From: CAWAHD01 sp963781785
GTDB lineage: Bacteria > Planctomycetota > Planctomycetia > Isosphaerales > Isosphaeraceae
Length of the DNA: 64,000 nucleotides
Assembly: GCA_963781785.1 (NCBI GenBank)
Contig: CAWAHD010000005.1
Span: forward strand, 2,604,001 to 2,668,000
Reading direction: 5' to 3'
Shown: positions 36,675-48,200 of the stretch, in pieces
Layout of the letters: every line of letters begins with the position of its first letter
Position numbering within the stretch: position 1 is the stretch's first letter
Program-made: the position numbers and the translations under genes
Notes under the pieces: model-generated
What the model saw: only the letters and a program-made list of their open reading frames with translations
Database searches by the model: none
Told to the model about the DNA's origin: nothing

Positions 36675-38004
36675 TCATGTAATCAATTTCGCCGCGTGCT
36701 TTTGTACCTTCGCGACTGCCGCGGCGATCTGGTCCATGTCGGAGCGCGGCCCGAGCAGGGTCGTCTGGGTCAGCCAAAGAGCGGTTTCGCAGAGCCGGTC
36801 GTTGGCCGGGCAGTGGATCCGCTCGAGATACTCCGAGATGCGGGGAGGGCTGTAAACCGCTTGAAACGCCCGGGATAGAAGCGTGTTCTTGAGAAACGGC
36901 TCACGATAAAGCGGCTGATAGCCGCCCGAGCACGGGATTCCCTCTCTATTCAAGGCTTCGAGAAACCTGTCGCGGAGAGACCGGCGAACTGCGCTTTATC
37001 GTACCGAAACATGTAAAGATGATAAGCATTGCGCGTACACCCGGGGTACATCAAGGCCGGCGTGATGCCGGGGATCTCGCGCAAGAGCCCGCTCAAGTAC
37101 GTCGCGTTTGTCTCGCGACAGTGCGACTGGTCCTCCAGCCGCTTGAGCTGCTCCAAGAGGAGGGCCGCCTGAAACTCGGTCATTCGCAGGTTGGCGCCGT
37201 TGCGCACGTAAGAGAAGCCGGCATTGGCGGCGCCGCGGCCGTTGTTCTGAAAGCTCTTGCACTGTTCGAATAGCCGGTCGTCGCTGGTGAGGATGCGCCC
37301 CCCTCGCCCGAGTTGAGGTTTTTTGACCCCTGGAAGCTGAAACAGCCCAGGTCGCCGAGCGTGCTGACCTTCTTCCCTCGCCATTCGGCCAGGTGCGCCT
37401 GGCAGGCGTCTTCGATGACCGGGATCTTGTGCTTGGCGGCAATTGCCAGGATCGCATCCATGTCGGCAGCCGAGCCGCCCAGGTGGACCGGCATGATGCA
37501 TCTGGTCCGCTCGGTGATCGCCGCCTCGATCAACCGGGCGTCGACCTGGAACGTTTCCGGGTCGGAGTCCACAAAGATGGGTAAGGCATGGTGCATGAGC
37601 ACGGCGTTGACTGTGGCGACGAACGTGTATGGAGGCACGATCACTTCATCGCCCGGCCCGATACCGAGTGCGGCCAGAGACGTGATCAAGGCGCTCGTGC
37701 CGTTGGCCACGGCGAGGCAATGCTTGGCACCCAGTTTATCGGCCCACGCCGCCTCGAACCGATCGGCATACTGACCGCCCAGGCGGCACCACTTCCCCGA
37801 TCGCAGGACCTGCATCCAGGCGCGCTCATCGCTGTCGCCGATCACGGGCCAGGAGGGGAATGGGCTCGTCCGCACCGGCTTTCCGCCCAGAAGCGCCGGC
37901 GGCTCGCCGGCCGCCGCGCTCCCGGGCCGCGGCGTCAGGCCAAGGGCCGCGCCAGCGGCTGACATCGCGCCCAGGAATCCGCGCCGGGAATACGACGTAC
38001 GCAT
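36675..38004 (-). CDS. Tat-exported DegT/DnrJ/EryC1-family PLP aminotransferase (two frameshifts)
   Basis: Restored, about 444 residues. A twin-arginine signal (SRRGFLGAMSAAGAALG) precedes a complete DegT-type fold: LGGKPVRTSPFPSWPVIGD, LAVANGTSALITSLAALGIG, DEVIVPPYTFVATVNAVL, MPVHLGGSAADMDAI, VIEDACQAH, and the PLP-lysine segment FQGSKNLNSGEGG. Two single-base losses break it. One is in the C6 run at 37298-37303 (G-run on the coding strand), after which RILTSDDRLFEQCKSFQNNG continues. The other is near 36970-36976, where FAGLS must join DRFLEALNREGIPC. The C-terminus is LYREPFLKNT to KLIT. These enzymes act on sugars or serve as sugar-acid synthases. Export is unusual for the fold. It lies downstream of DUF1501/PSD1 on the same strand. 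Confidence 0.85.
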
Positions 38005-38027
38005 CGGTTCACCTCTCTTCTTGCCGC

Positions 38028-39566
38028 TCAGATGATCTGGCGGATCGGCTCGGCTCCCTCGACGCCCACCAGCTTTTGATGGAGCCCGGCGTAAAAGTAC
38101 GTCAGTCCGTTGGGATCGAGACCGAGCTGGTGAAGAATCGTAGCATGGAGCTGCTTGACGTGAAAGCGGTCTTCCACGGCGGCGCTTCCCAGCTCGTCGG
38201 TGCGGCCGACGCTCGTTCCCCCTTTGATTCCACCGCCGGCCAGCCACATGGTGAAACCGAACGAGTTGTGGTCGCGCCCGGTTCCTTCCCGGAACTCGGC
38301 GGTCGGCTGGCGGCCGAACTCGCCTCCCCACACGATCAGAGTCTGGTCCAGAAGACCGCGCCGCTTCAGGTCCTTGATCAAGCCGGCGATCGGCCGGTCG
38401 GTCTCCCCGGCGTGGGTGGTGTGGTTGGCCACGAGATCGGCGTGAGCATCCCAGTTGTCGTCGTTGTGAGCTCCCCCGGAATAGATCTGGACGAACCGCA
38501 CACCCCGCTCGACCAGCCGCCGCGCGATCAGGCATTTGCGGCCAAAATCGGCCGTCCGCGGCTGGTCGATGCCATACAGCGACCGCGTCTCGGCGGATTC
38601 CCGGGCGATGTCGACGGCCTCGGGGGCCGTCTCTTGCATCCGGTACGCCAGCTCGTAACTGGCGATCCGGGCGGCCAGCTCGGAATTGTCGATGCGCTCT
38701 GCGAGATGGGCGGCGTTCTTCTCGCGAAGCCGGTCCAGGAGCAGCCGGCGCATCGCGCGGTCACTCCCCGCCGGAGAGGCCAGATCGTGGATCGGCACAT
38801 CGTCGGCTCGCAGAACCGTCGCCTGATACGCGGCCGGCATGTACCCGCTCGACCAGTTCTTCGCCCCGCTGATCGGGCCACCCTTCCGGTCGAGCATCAC
38901 CACGAAACCCGGCAGGTTTTCATTCTCGCTGCCCAGGCCGTAAGTCACCCACGTACCCAGGCACGGATGCCCGGACAGCACCCGGCCCGAATTCATCATG
39001 AGCATCGCCGATCCGTGGATCGGCGACTCGGCGTACATCGAATGAAGAAACGCAATATCGTCGACGCACGTCGCGAGCTGCGGGAACAAGCTCGACACCC
39101 ACTTGCCGCACTCTCCGTGCTGCTGGAAGCTCCACTTCGGCCCAACGATCCGGCCCTGGTTTTTCTTGCCGCCGCGGCCGAAGGTCTTCACCGAGATCGT
39201 CTTGCCGTCAAGCGGATAGAGATCCGGCTTGTAGTCGAACGTATCGACATGGCTGGGTCCGCCGTACATGAACAGAAAGATCACGTTCTTGGCCTTCGCC
39301 GAGTGCGCTGGGGCTTTGGCCGCGACCGGATTGACCAGCGGAGTCTTACCGTCGGCCGCAACGGCCTGTCGAGTCAGAAACCCGTCGGCCTGGAGCAATC
39401 CCGTTAAGGCTACCGACCCGAAGCCGCCGCCGATTTCCCAGAGAAACTCGCGGCGCAGTCCGGCCGCAGAACGAACCGCCAGGATATTCGCGAGATTCTC
39501 GAGGTATGCCGTGGTCCATGATCGGGCGTCCGTTAGGTCAGTCGAGATAGAGGAAGGCGTTGGCAT
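38028..39566 (-). CDS. DUF1501 family protein
   Basis: A 512-residue DUF1501 protein of the type paired with PSD1 cytochromes in planctomycetes. It has a twin-arginine-like N-terminal segment (LRREFLWEIGGGFGSVALTG), KNVIFLFMYGGPSHVDTFDYK, MYAESPIHGSAMLMMNSG, a RRLVERGVRFVQIYSGGAHNDDNWDAH region, LLDQTLIVWGGEFGRQPT and GRDHNSFGFTMWLAGGGIKG. The fold is alkaline-phosphatase/sulfatase-like with conserved Asp/His, but the reaction is not known to me. ATG 39566 overlaps the end of the PSD1 gene by 29 bp, indicating coupling, and the DegT gene follows after 23 bp. Confidence 0.93.
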   Translation of the reverse strand: MPTPSSISTDLTDARSWTTAYLENLANILAVRSAAGLRREFLWEIGGGFGSVALTGLLQADGFLTRQAVAADGKTPLVNPVAAKAPAHSAKAKNVIFLFMYGGPSHVDTFDYKPDLYPLDGKTISVKTFGRGGKKNQGRIVGPKWSFQQHGECGKWVSSLFPQLATCVDDIAFLHSMYAESPIHGSAMLMMNSGRVLSGHPCLGTWVTYGLGSENENLPGFVVMLDRKGGPISGAKNWSSGYMPAAYQATVLRADDVPIHDLASPAGSDRAMRRLLLDRLREKNAAHLAERIDNSELAARIASYELAYRMQETAPEAVDIARESAETRSLYGIDQPRTADFGRKCLIARRLVERGVRFVQIYSGGAHNDDNWDAHADLVANHTTHAGETDRPIAGLIKDLKRRGLLDQTLIVWGGEFGRQPTAEFREGTGRDHNSFGFTMWLAGGGIKGGTSVGRTDELGSAAVEDRFHVKQLHATILHQLGLDPNGLTYFYAGLHQKLVGVEGAEPIRQII

Positions 39567-41777
39567 TCAGCATGAGCAGGCAATACTGGGTCAAGGCGGC
39601 ATGGCGATCGAGGCTCCCGGCGGACTCGAGACCCTTGACGAACGCCACGTCGCCGTTGACCTCGCTGGCATCGGGCGCGCGGGCAGTCGTGAGCCGGATG
39701 GCGCGGCGAACCTGCGCCTCGAGATCGCCCGGGCACTCGAAAACCAGCCGGCTGGCGAAGCGGGCCGCCTCTTGATTGGCGAAGGCGCCGTTGAGCAAGC
39801 CGAGCGCCTGGGTGGGAACAGTGGTCGTGTAGCGCACCGGGCAGCTCAGGTCGGTGTCCGCAACGTCGTGCACCGCCAGGATCGGCACCAGAAGCGACCG
39901 CTTGACGTGAACGTACACGCTACGCCGCGCCGCCTCCAAGGGCGGCGACACCGGCCAGCCCTGGCCCGGCACCGACTGGCCGGCCAGAACTTCGTTCGGG
40001 ATCGGCGGGTAGCAGGGTGGACCGCCTGCTTTTGTGTTGAGTGCGCCCGACACAGCCAGAATCGAATCGCGGACCTCTTCCGCGGTGAGCCGGCGCATCG
40101 GAAACCGCCAGAACCATCGGTTGCCCGGGTCGCGGGCGAGCTCCCGATCGCGGCCCCGCGACGACATCCGGTAAGCGCTCGAGCTGACGATCAGCCGGTG
40201 CAGTCGCTTCAGCTTCCATCCGCCTTCCATGAGCTCCTCGGCCAGCCAGTCGAGCAGCTCCGGATGGCTCGGCTTTTCGCCCAACCCCCCAAAATCATTG
40301 GGTGTCGGCACGATCCCCCGACCAAAATGGTACTGCCAGAGCCGGTTGGCCATGACGCGAGCCGTGCGCGGGTTCTGCCGGCCGGTCAACCAGGCCGCCA
40401 GCGGCCTCCGGTTGCCTCCCCCGGAGGCCTCGCACGGAAAGCTTGCGCCCAGGATCGCCGGTACACCCGGCTCGACTTTCTCACCGTGCAAATTGGGATT
40501 GCCCCGCAACAGCACAAACGTGTCGACCGGGCCGCGGCCCTCGACGCTCATCACCTCGATCGGTTCTCCCGTGCGCGTGGCGACTTTCTTCGACTTCTTC
40601 GCCCTGGGCTCACTCACCTGGCCGAAGAAAGCCAGGAGTCGGTAATAGTCCCGCTGAGGGATCGGGTCGACCTTGTGGTCGTGGCACCGCGCACAATTGA
40701 TCGTCATTCCCAGGAACACCTGCCCGGTCGTGGTGATCACGCCATCAAGCCCGTCAAACCGAGCCAGCTCGCGGTCGGCGGGCTCGTCGTCCCAGATGCC
40801 CAGGCGGTAATAGCCGGTCGCGATCAGCGACTCGGGCGAGGCCGGGTCGATCTGGTCGCCGGCAAGCTGCTCCTGGACGAACTGGTCGAACGGCTTGTCA
40901 CGGTTGAACGCGACGATCACGTAGTCCCGATATCGCCACACGAACGGCTTGGCCGAATCGCGCTCGTACCCATTGGTTTCGCCATACCGGACCAGGTCGA
41001 GCCAGTGCCGGCCCCATTTCTCACCGTAGTGAGGCGAGGCCAAGAGCCGGTCAACCAACCGCTCGTACGCACCAGGAGCCCTGTCCGCCATGAACGAGTC
41101 CACGTCTTCCGGGCAGGGCGGCAAACCGGTCAGGTCGTAGGTCAGCCGCCGGATCAAGGTCACCCGGTCGGCTTCGGCTGCCGGTTCCAATCCTTCCGAC
41201 TCGAGGCGGGCCAGCAGGAAGGCGTCAATCGGACCTCGGGACCACCTGCGATTCCTCACGGCCGGCACTGGCGGACGGCTCACCTGGTGCAGCGACCACG
41301 TATCGCTCGGCACCTGAACCGTCCTGGCGGGCGCTCGCGAGCGGCTGTCCGGTTCGGCAACCGCAGCCGCGGGCGCGGGAATGGGCGACCACGGCAAGCC
41401 TTCCATGACCCATCGCGTCAAGACCTCGATCTCGTCCGCCGGTAGTTTGCCCGCGGGGGGCATCTCCAGATCCTCTTCCTCGTATCGGATCGCCCGGAGC
41501 ACGCGGCTCTTGTCGGGATCAGTCATCGAAACAGCCGGGCCCAGGTCACCTCCGCGTATCACGGCCGAGCGGCTGTCGAGGCGAAACCCCGCCGCAGGAT
41601 TTTCGAACCATCCCCGTGACACTTCAAGCAGCGTGTCTTGAGGATCGGCCGGACTTGCGTCTCGAAGAAGTGAACCTGTGCAGCGGTAAACGACTTGGGG
41701 CCGCCCGTCGCTGGACCGCCGTCGCCAGAAACGCCGACGGCCATCGCAATGACGAACAAGGTCGCGGAGGCAAGCAC
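39538..41777 (-). CDS. PSD1 / planctomycete cytochrome C protein (DUF1549-DUF1553; one frameshift near 41588)
   Basis: Restored, about 747 residues. The signal peptide and cytochrome-like segment are in the first frame: VHFFETQVRPILKTRCLKCHG, with heme motif CLKCH near residue 55. After KILRR the other frame continues GFRLDSRSAVIRGGDLGPAV; one G is missing from a G4 run (C4 at 41587-41590 on the plus strand). DUF1549 follows (RRWSRGPIDAFLLARLESEG, LVDRLLASPHYGEKWGRHWL, CARCHDHKVDPIPQRDYYRL with a second CxxCH). DUF1553 comes last (RVMANRLWQYHFGRGIVPTP, RLHRLIVSSSAYRMSSRG, QALGLLNGAFANQEAARFA). GTG 41777 follows AGGGGAG at good spacing and is preferred over TTG 41783. It is probably a secreted polymer-degradation or oxidation protein working with DUF1501. 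Confidence 0.9.
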
Positions 41778-42223
41778 GCGCAACTCCCCTTACCCCGGCC
41801 GCAGTTGCTGGTCTTCCACTTCCAGCTTGATCGGAACTCGGTCCCTCTGAATGTTAGTTCAACAAGAACTCAACGAGCGGTCAAGCCGGGAGAGAGAGGC
41901 CGCAGGGGGGTTGGGCCGTCTCGGTGGCGATTTTGAGCGAGCAGTCCCAAAGGAACGCGCCGATTTGCCGACCCGACGACCGTGTTCTAGCGTGCCCTTA
42001 TCGGACGGTTGCGAGCCGATCTTCCCGATCGAACTGCGGCTACGTGGCCCAGGGGGCCTGTTGCGCTATTCGAACAGCGGCCAGTTCCGCGCCGGAAGGC
42101 CACCGCTTCACGAACCGATTCGTTTCGGGGAATGGCCGCAATAGTCCTGATGGATTCCCCCGACTCCGGCGTTCGTCGCGTTCCCCGGGGAGCGCGGGGT
42201 GACCGAACCGACGGAGTCGAGCC
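41778..42223. other. Divergent intergenic region between the PSD1 and giant surface-protein genes
   Basis: About 445 bp with overlapping short open frames and no domain or ribosome site that would support a gene. It should carry both divergent promoters, but no convincing boxes are visible. A GGAG lies ahead of ATG 42224. Confidence 0.5.
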
Positions 42224-45200
42224 ATGTCACGCAGACTCGCATCAATAAACTTCTTGTGCTCGGCGAACAGCCGGTCTCGACGAACCAGGCGAGCACGGCG
42301 CCGGCCGGCGCTGGAAATCCTCGAGCGATATCGGCTGTTGTCCCAGGGCATTTTCTCGGTCGTTACCACGGCCGACAACGGCAACAATGCCTCGCCGACT
42401 TCAGGATCGCTTCGCTGGGCAATCGAGCAAGCCGACGCGCTTGCAGCAGGGGACACCGCCGAGATCGAGTTTGCAGTGAGCTCAGGCGGTGTTCAGCCCG
42501 TCGAGTTAACCCTGGCCTCGGGAGGAAACCCCCTGCCGAGCTTGACCATTCCCACGTTCATCAACGGATTCAGTGAAGGCGTGTATGACGGAATCGCCGG
42601 CTACACGGGCTCTCCGCTGGTCGAGATCGCCGGCAGCCTGGTCCCTGGTCAAGATGGCATCACCCTGAGCACCGGCTCGAGCGGCAGCACCATTCAGGGA
42701 CTTTCCATCGTCAACTTCACCGAGTCCGGCGGATCGGGCGGAGCGGCGATCTACGTCGATCCCACCAGCCAGGACGACCTGGTCGAGAACAATAATCTCG
42801 GCCTGCTGAGCGACGGCGCAACTGCGGCGCCCAACAACATCGGCATCGAGGTCTCGTCATCCGGGAATACCATCGGCGGAACGAGTGCATCGGCTGGCAA
42901 CGTGGTGTCGGGCAACTTGACCGGCGGAATCCTGCTCCTGGAACAATACACGAGCGGCACCCAGATCCCTCTGCTCGGCAATTTCATCGGCGGGAATTTC
43001 GTGGGGACCACTGCCGCGGGTGCAGCCGCTCTGCCCAATGGGACCAGCCCCTCCAATGCCGCAGGTGAAGGATTCGGCATCGGCGTGGCGGGAGCGACCG
43101 GCACGACGATCGCCGGCAACGTGGCATCGGGAAATGAGTTAGTCGGCATCTCTCTCACCGATTTGGGAACAAACCTGTCCGATACCGCCCCGAGCAGATC
43201 CACCCTGCTCATGACCGATGACAACGTGATCACTGGCAACCTGATCGGTACAGACTCGACCGGCCAATCTCCTCTCGGCAACAACACAGGAATCGAGATT
43301 TCCGGTGCTTCCGGCACGACGATCGGGGGAACGGCTTCCGGCGCCGGCAACGTGATCGCAGCCAACCTGGGCTACGGCATCGACATCGCTCAACCGACAG
43401 CGCCATCTGCGGACGTGATCGAGAACAACCTGATCGGGACGACCACGAGCGGCGCCACGTCGGCGTCTCCTGCCAGCGGGAACCAAGCAGGCGGCATTGT
43501 GCTGAACGGGGAGACCGGCATCGCGATCCTGGGCAACACGATCGAGAACAATCCGTTCGCGGGCATCTACAGTCAAGGATCGACCGGCGTCACGATCGGT
43601 GGGACGACCGCCGCCATGGCCAACACCATCGCGGCCAATGGAGACTACGGCATCGAGATCGACGGAGACTCAACAGACCTGATCGAGGGCAATCGGATCG
43701 GCGCGTTCGCGGGCGGCCTGGTTTCCGCATCCAGCGGAAACGCGAAGCTGGGAATCTTCGGCTTCGGTTGCACCGATACCACGGTCGGCGGGACCGCGGC
43801 GGGCGCCGCCAACCTGATTGCCGGCAACGATCAATTCGGCCTGGGCTTCGAGGATATGCGCGGGTTCTTGGTCGACGGCAATACGATCGAATCGAACAAG
43901 AGCGGCGGCGTCTACAGCACGTCGGCCCACTCGTCAACGGCTTCGTTCGTCGACAACACGATCTCCGGCAACCAGGGCGCCGGCATCTACGTGATCGCAT
44001 CTTACATTGACATCTCGCTCCAGGGCAACCAGATCGAGCATAACACCGGCGAAGGCGTCTCGATCCAGCAGAGTACGACCCAATCCAACCTTCCGATCCA
44101 GGTCTTTATCGAAGACGACCAGATCTTGTCTAACACCAAGGGAGGGATCTTTGTGACCCAAGGAGAGGTCAAGGTCTTGCTCCAGGGAAGCGAGATTGCC
44201 GATAACGCAGGACCCGGCGTCTTGCTCAACGAGTCCAATGCCACGATCGGCGGCACCTACTCCGGGGCAGCCGATGTGATCGCAGACAATTCGGGTGCCG
44301 GCATCGCCATCATGAATCACGACTTCAGCCCGCAGAACATCGGTGACCTGATCAGCGGCAATTCGATTTTTGGCAATCTCCATCTCGGAATCGACCTCGG
44401 CGATTCCGGTGCGGTCTTGCCCAACGGATCTCCCGTCGACGATCCCAATAAGTCGCAGAATTACCCCATCCTGACAGCCGTCGAGATCTCCGGATCGACC
44501 GCGATCGCATCGGGGACGCTGATCGGCTACAGCAACAAGACCTACACACTCGAGTTCTTCTCGAATACAACCGCCGACCGGTCCGGCCACGGCCAGGGCC
44601 AGACCTATCTCACGACCGCGACCGTGGCGACTGCCAGTAACGGCGTTGCGAACTTCGAGATTCCTCTGGGACCGGTCAACTTCGGCTCGATCGTCTCCGC
44701 CACCGCGACCGATCTGTACAATAACACCTCGGAGTTCTCCCCGGACATCACTGCATTGTCGTCGACCACGACGACATTGAGCTCCTCGGCGAATCCCTCG
44801 GTCTACGCCCAGGCGGTGACGCTCACCGCAACGGTGAGCGTCGATGCCCCCGATTCCGGTGCACCCTCCGGCACCATCAACTTCTTCGATGGAGCAACGC
44901 TCCTCAATTCCACTCCCGTGCCCTTGAGCCTGGTCGGCGGACAGTACCGGGCCACCTTCTCGACATCCTCGCTGGCCGTCAACTCCACCAGCGGGTACTC
45001 CATCACTGCGGTCTACTCGGGCGACACCGACACACTGAGCAGTCAGTCCACACCACTCGTACAGCTCGTGGACCCGGATCAAACCGTGACCAGCCTCGCG
45101 ACGTCGAAGAGCCCCTCCGCCTTCGGAATGTCGGTGACATTCACGGCAACGGTCAGTGTGACGGCCCCCGGCTCGAGCGCACCCACCGGCACCATCAGTT

Positions 45201-48200
45201 TCTTCGAGGGCGCCACGCTTCTCAATTCCACGCCCGCGACCTTGAGCCTGGTCAGCGGACAGTACCAGGCCACCTTCTCCACAGCCTCAATGGCCGTCAA
45301 TGCCACCAGCGGGTACTCCATCACCGCTTTTTACTCGGGAGACACCGACACCGCCGGCAGCCAATCCGCTCCGCTCGTGCAGCTCGTCGATCCAGATCAA
45401 ACCGCGACCAGCGTCGCGACGTCGCTCAGTCCCTCCGCCTTCGGCCAGTCGGTGACATTCGCGGCAACAGTGACCGTGACAGCACCAGACGCCGCTCCGC
45501 CCACTGGCACCATCAACTTCTTTGATGGAGTAACGCTCCTGAATTCCAATCCCGCCACCTTGAGCGTGGTCGACGGACAGTATCAGGCCTCGTTCTCGAC
45601 AACTTCGCTCGCTGTCAACTCCACGAGCGGGCACGCGATCACCGCCGTCTACTCGGGCGATACCGACACGGCGAGCAGCCAATCCACGGCGCTCGTACAG
45701 CTCGTCGATCAGGACCAGACCACGACCAGTGTCACGACATCGCAAAGTCCCTCCGTTTTCGGCCAGTCGGTAACCTTCACCGCGACGGTGAGTGTCACAG
45801 CACCAGGCTCGAGTACACCCACCGGTACGATCAACTTCTTCGACGGCGGAACGCTCCTGAGCGCAACCCCCGCGAGCTTGGGCCTCGTCGGCGGCCACGA
45901 CCAGGCATCATTCTCCATCACTTCACTGGCCGTCAACGCAACCAGCGGCCATTCCATCACCGCGGTCTACTCGGGCGACGCCGACACCTTTGGCAGCCAA
46001 TCTACGGCGCTCGTACAGCTCGTCGATCAGGACCAGACCACGACCAGCGTCACGACGTCGCAGAGCCCCGCCGCTTTCGGCCAGTCGGTGACGTTCACGG
46101 CAACAGTGACTGTCACAACACCAGGCTCGAGCACACCCATCGGTACGATCAACTTCTTCGACGCCGGAACGCTCCTGAGCGCCACGCCCGTGAGCTTGAG
46201 CCTCGTCGGCGGCCACGACCAAGCATCATTCTCCATCACTTCACTGGCCGTCAACGCAACGAGCGGCCATTCCATTACCGCGGTCTACTCCGGCGACTCC
46301 GACACGCTCGGCAGCCAATCCACGGCGCTCGCACAGCTCGTCGATCAGGATCAGACCGCGACCAGCGTCACGACGTCGCAAAGCCCCTCCGTCTTCGGCC
46401 AGTCGGTGACCTTCACCGCGACGGTGAGTGTCACTGCGCCAGGCTCGAGCATTCCCACGGGCACGATCAATTTCCTCGACGGCGGAACGCTCCTGAACGC
46501 CACTCCAGCGACGTTGAGCCTGGTCGGCAGCCACTACGAGGCTACATTCTCTACCGCCGCTCTCGCCGTCAACTCCACCAGCGGGCACTCGATCACCGCC
46601 GTGTACTCGGGCGACACCGACACCCATGGCAGCCAATCCACGCCGCTCGCGCAGCTCGTCGATCAGGACCAAACCACGACCAGCGTCGCGACGTCGCCGA
46701 GCCCCTCCGTCTTCGGGCAATCGGTAACCCTCACGGCAACTGTGAATGTGACGGCGCCCGGCTCAAGTACGCCCACCGGCACCGTCAATTTCCTCGACGG
46801 GTCAACGCTTCTGAACGCCACTCCCGCGACTTTGAGCCTCATCGGCGGACAGTACCAGGCCTCATTCTCCACGACCTCACTCGCCGTCAACTCCACCAGC
46901 GGGCACTCCATCACGGCTGTCTACTCGGGCGACACCGACACCCTTGGCAGCCAGTCAAGTCCACTCGCGCAGCTCGTCGATCAGGATCAGACTGCGACGA
47001 GTGTCACGCCATCCGTGACGCCCTCCGTATTCGGGCAGTCGGTGACGTTCACGGCAACGGTGAGTGTGACGGCGCCAGGCTCGAGTTCGCCCACCGGCAC
47101 GATCAACTTCCTCGACGGGTCAACGCTTCTGAACGCCACTCCAGCGACATTGAGCCTCATCGGCGGACAGTACCAGGCCTCATTCTCCACGACCTCACTC
47201 GCCGTCAACTCCACCAGCGGGCACTCCATCACCGCCGTGTACTCGGGCGACACCAACACCCATGGCAGCCAATCCTCGCCGTTGGCGCAGCTCGTCGATC
47301 AGGACCAAACCACGACCAGCGTCGCGACGTCGCAGAGCCCCTCCGTCTTCGGGCAATCGGTAACCCTCACGACAACTGTGAATGTGACGGCGCCCGGCTC
47401 AAGTACGCCCACCGGCACCGTCAACTTCCTCGACGGGTCAACGCTTCTGAACGCGGCTCCCGCAACCTTGAGCCTCATCGGCGGACAGTACCGGGCCTCG
47501 TATTCCATGACCTCACTCGCCGTCAACTCCACCAGCGGGCACTCGATCACCGCTGTCTACTCGGGCGACACCGACACGCTTGGCAGCCTTTCCCCTCCGC
47601 TCACGCAGCTCGTGGACCACGATCAAACCGCGACGACCGTCACGACATCCACCAGCCCCTCGGTGTTCGGCCAGTCGGTGACCTTTACGGCCACAGTGAG
47701 TGTCACGGCGCCCGGATCCGGAACTCCGACCGGCACCATCAATTTCCTCAATGACAGTACGCTCCTCACTTCCACTCCCGTGACCTTGAGCTTGGTCGAC
47801 GGACGGTACCAGGCGACCTGTTCCACATCCGCACTCGCCGTCAACTCAACCAGCGGATACTCGATCACCGCTGTCTACTCGGGCGACACCGATACGGCCG
47901 GCAGCCAATCCGTGGCACTCGCACAGCTCGTCGACCAGGATCAAACCGCGACGACTGTCGCGACATCACTCAACCCTTCGGCGTTCGGGCAGTCTGTCAC
48001 GTTCACGGCGACGGTGAGCGTGATGGCGCCGGGCTCCAGTACACCCAGCGGCACCATCAATTTCTTCGACGGCGCGATGCTCCTCAACTCCACCCCGGCC
48101 GCCTTGAGCCTGGTCAGCGGCCATTACGAAGCCTTCTTCTCCACATCCACCCTCGGCGTCAACTCCACGAGCGGATACTCCATCACCGCGAGCTACTCGG

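Noticed and set aside
41851..42144. Short plus-strand frames in front of the giant surface-protein gene
   Set aside because: They overlap one another in different frames, lack ribosome sites and domains, and lie where a divergent promoter is expected.
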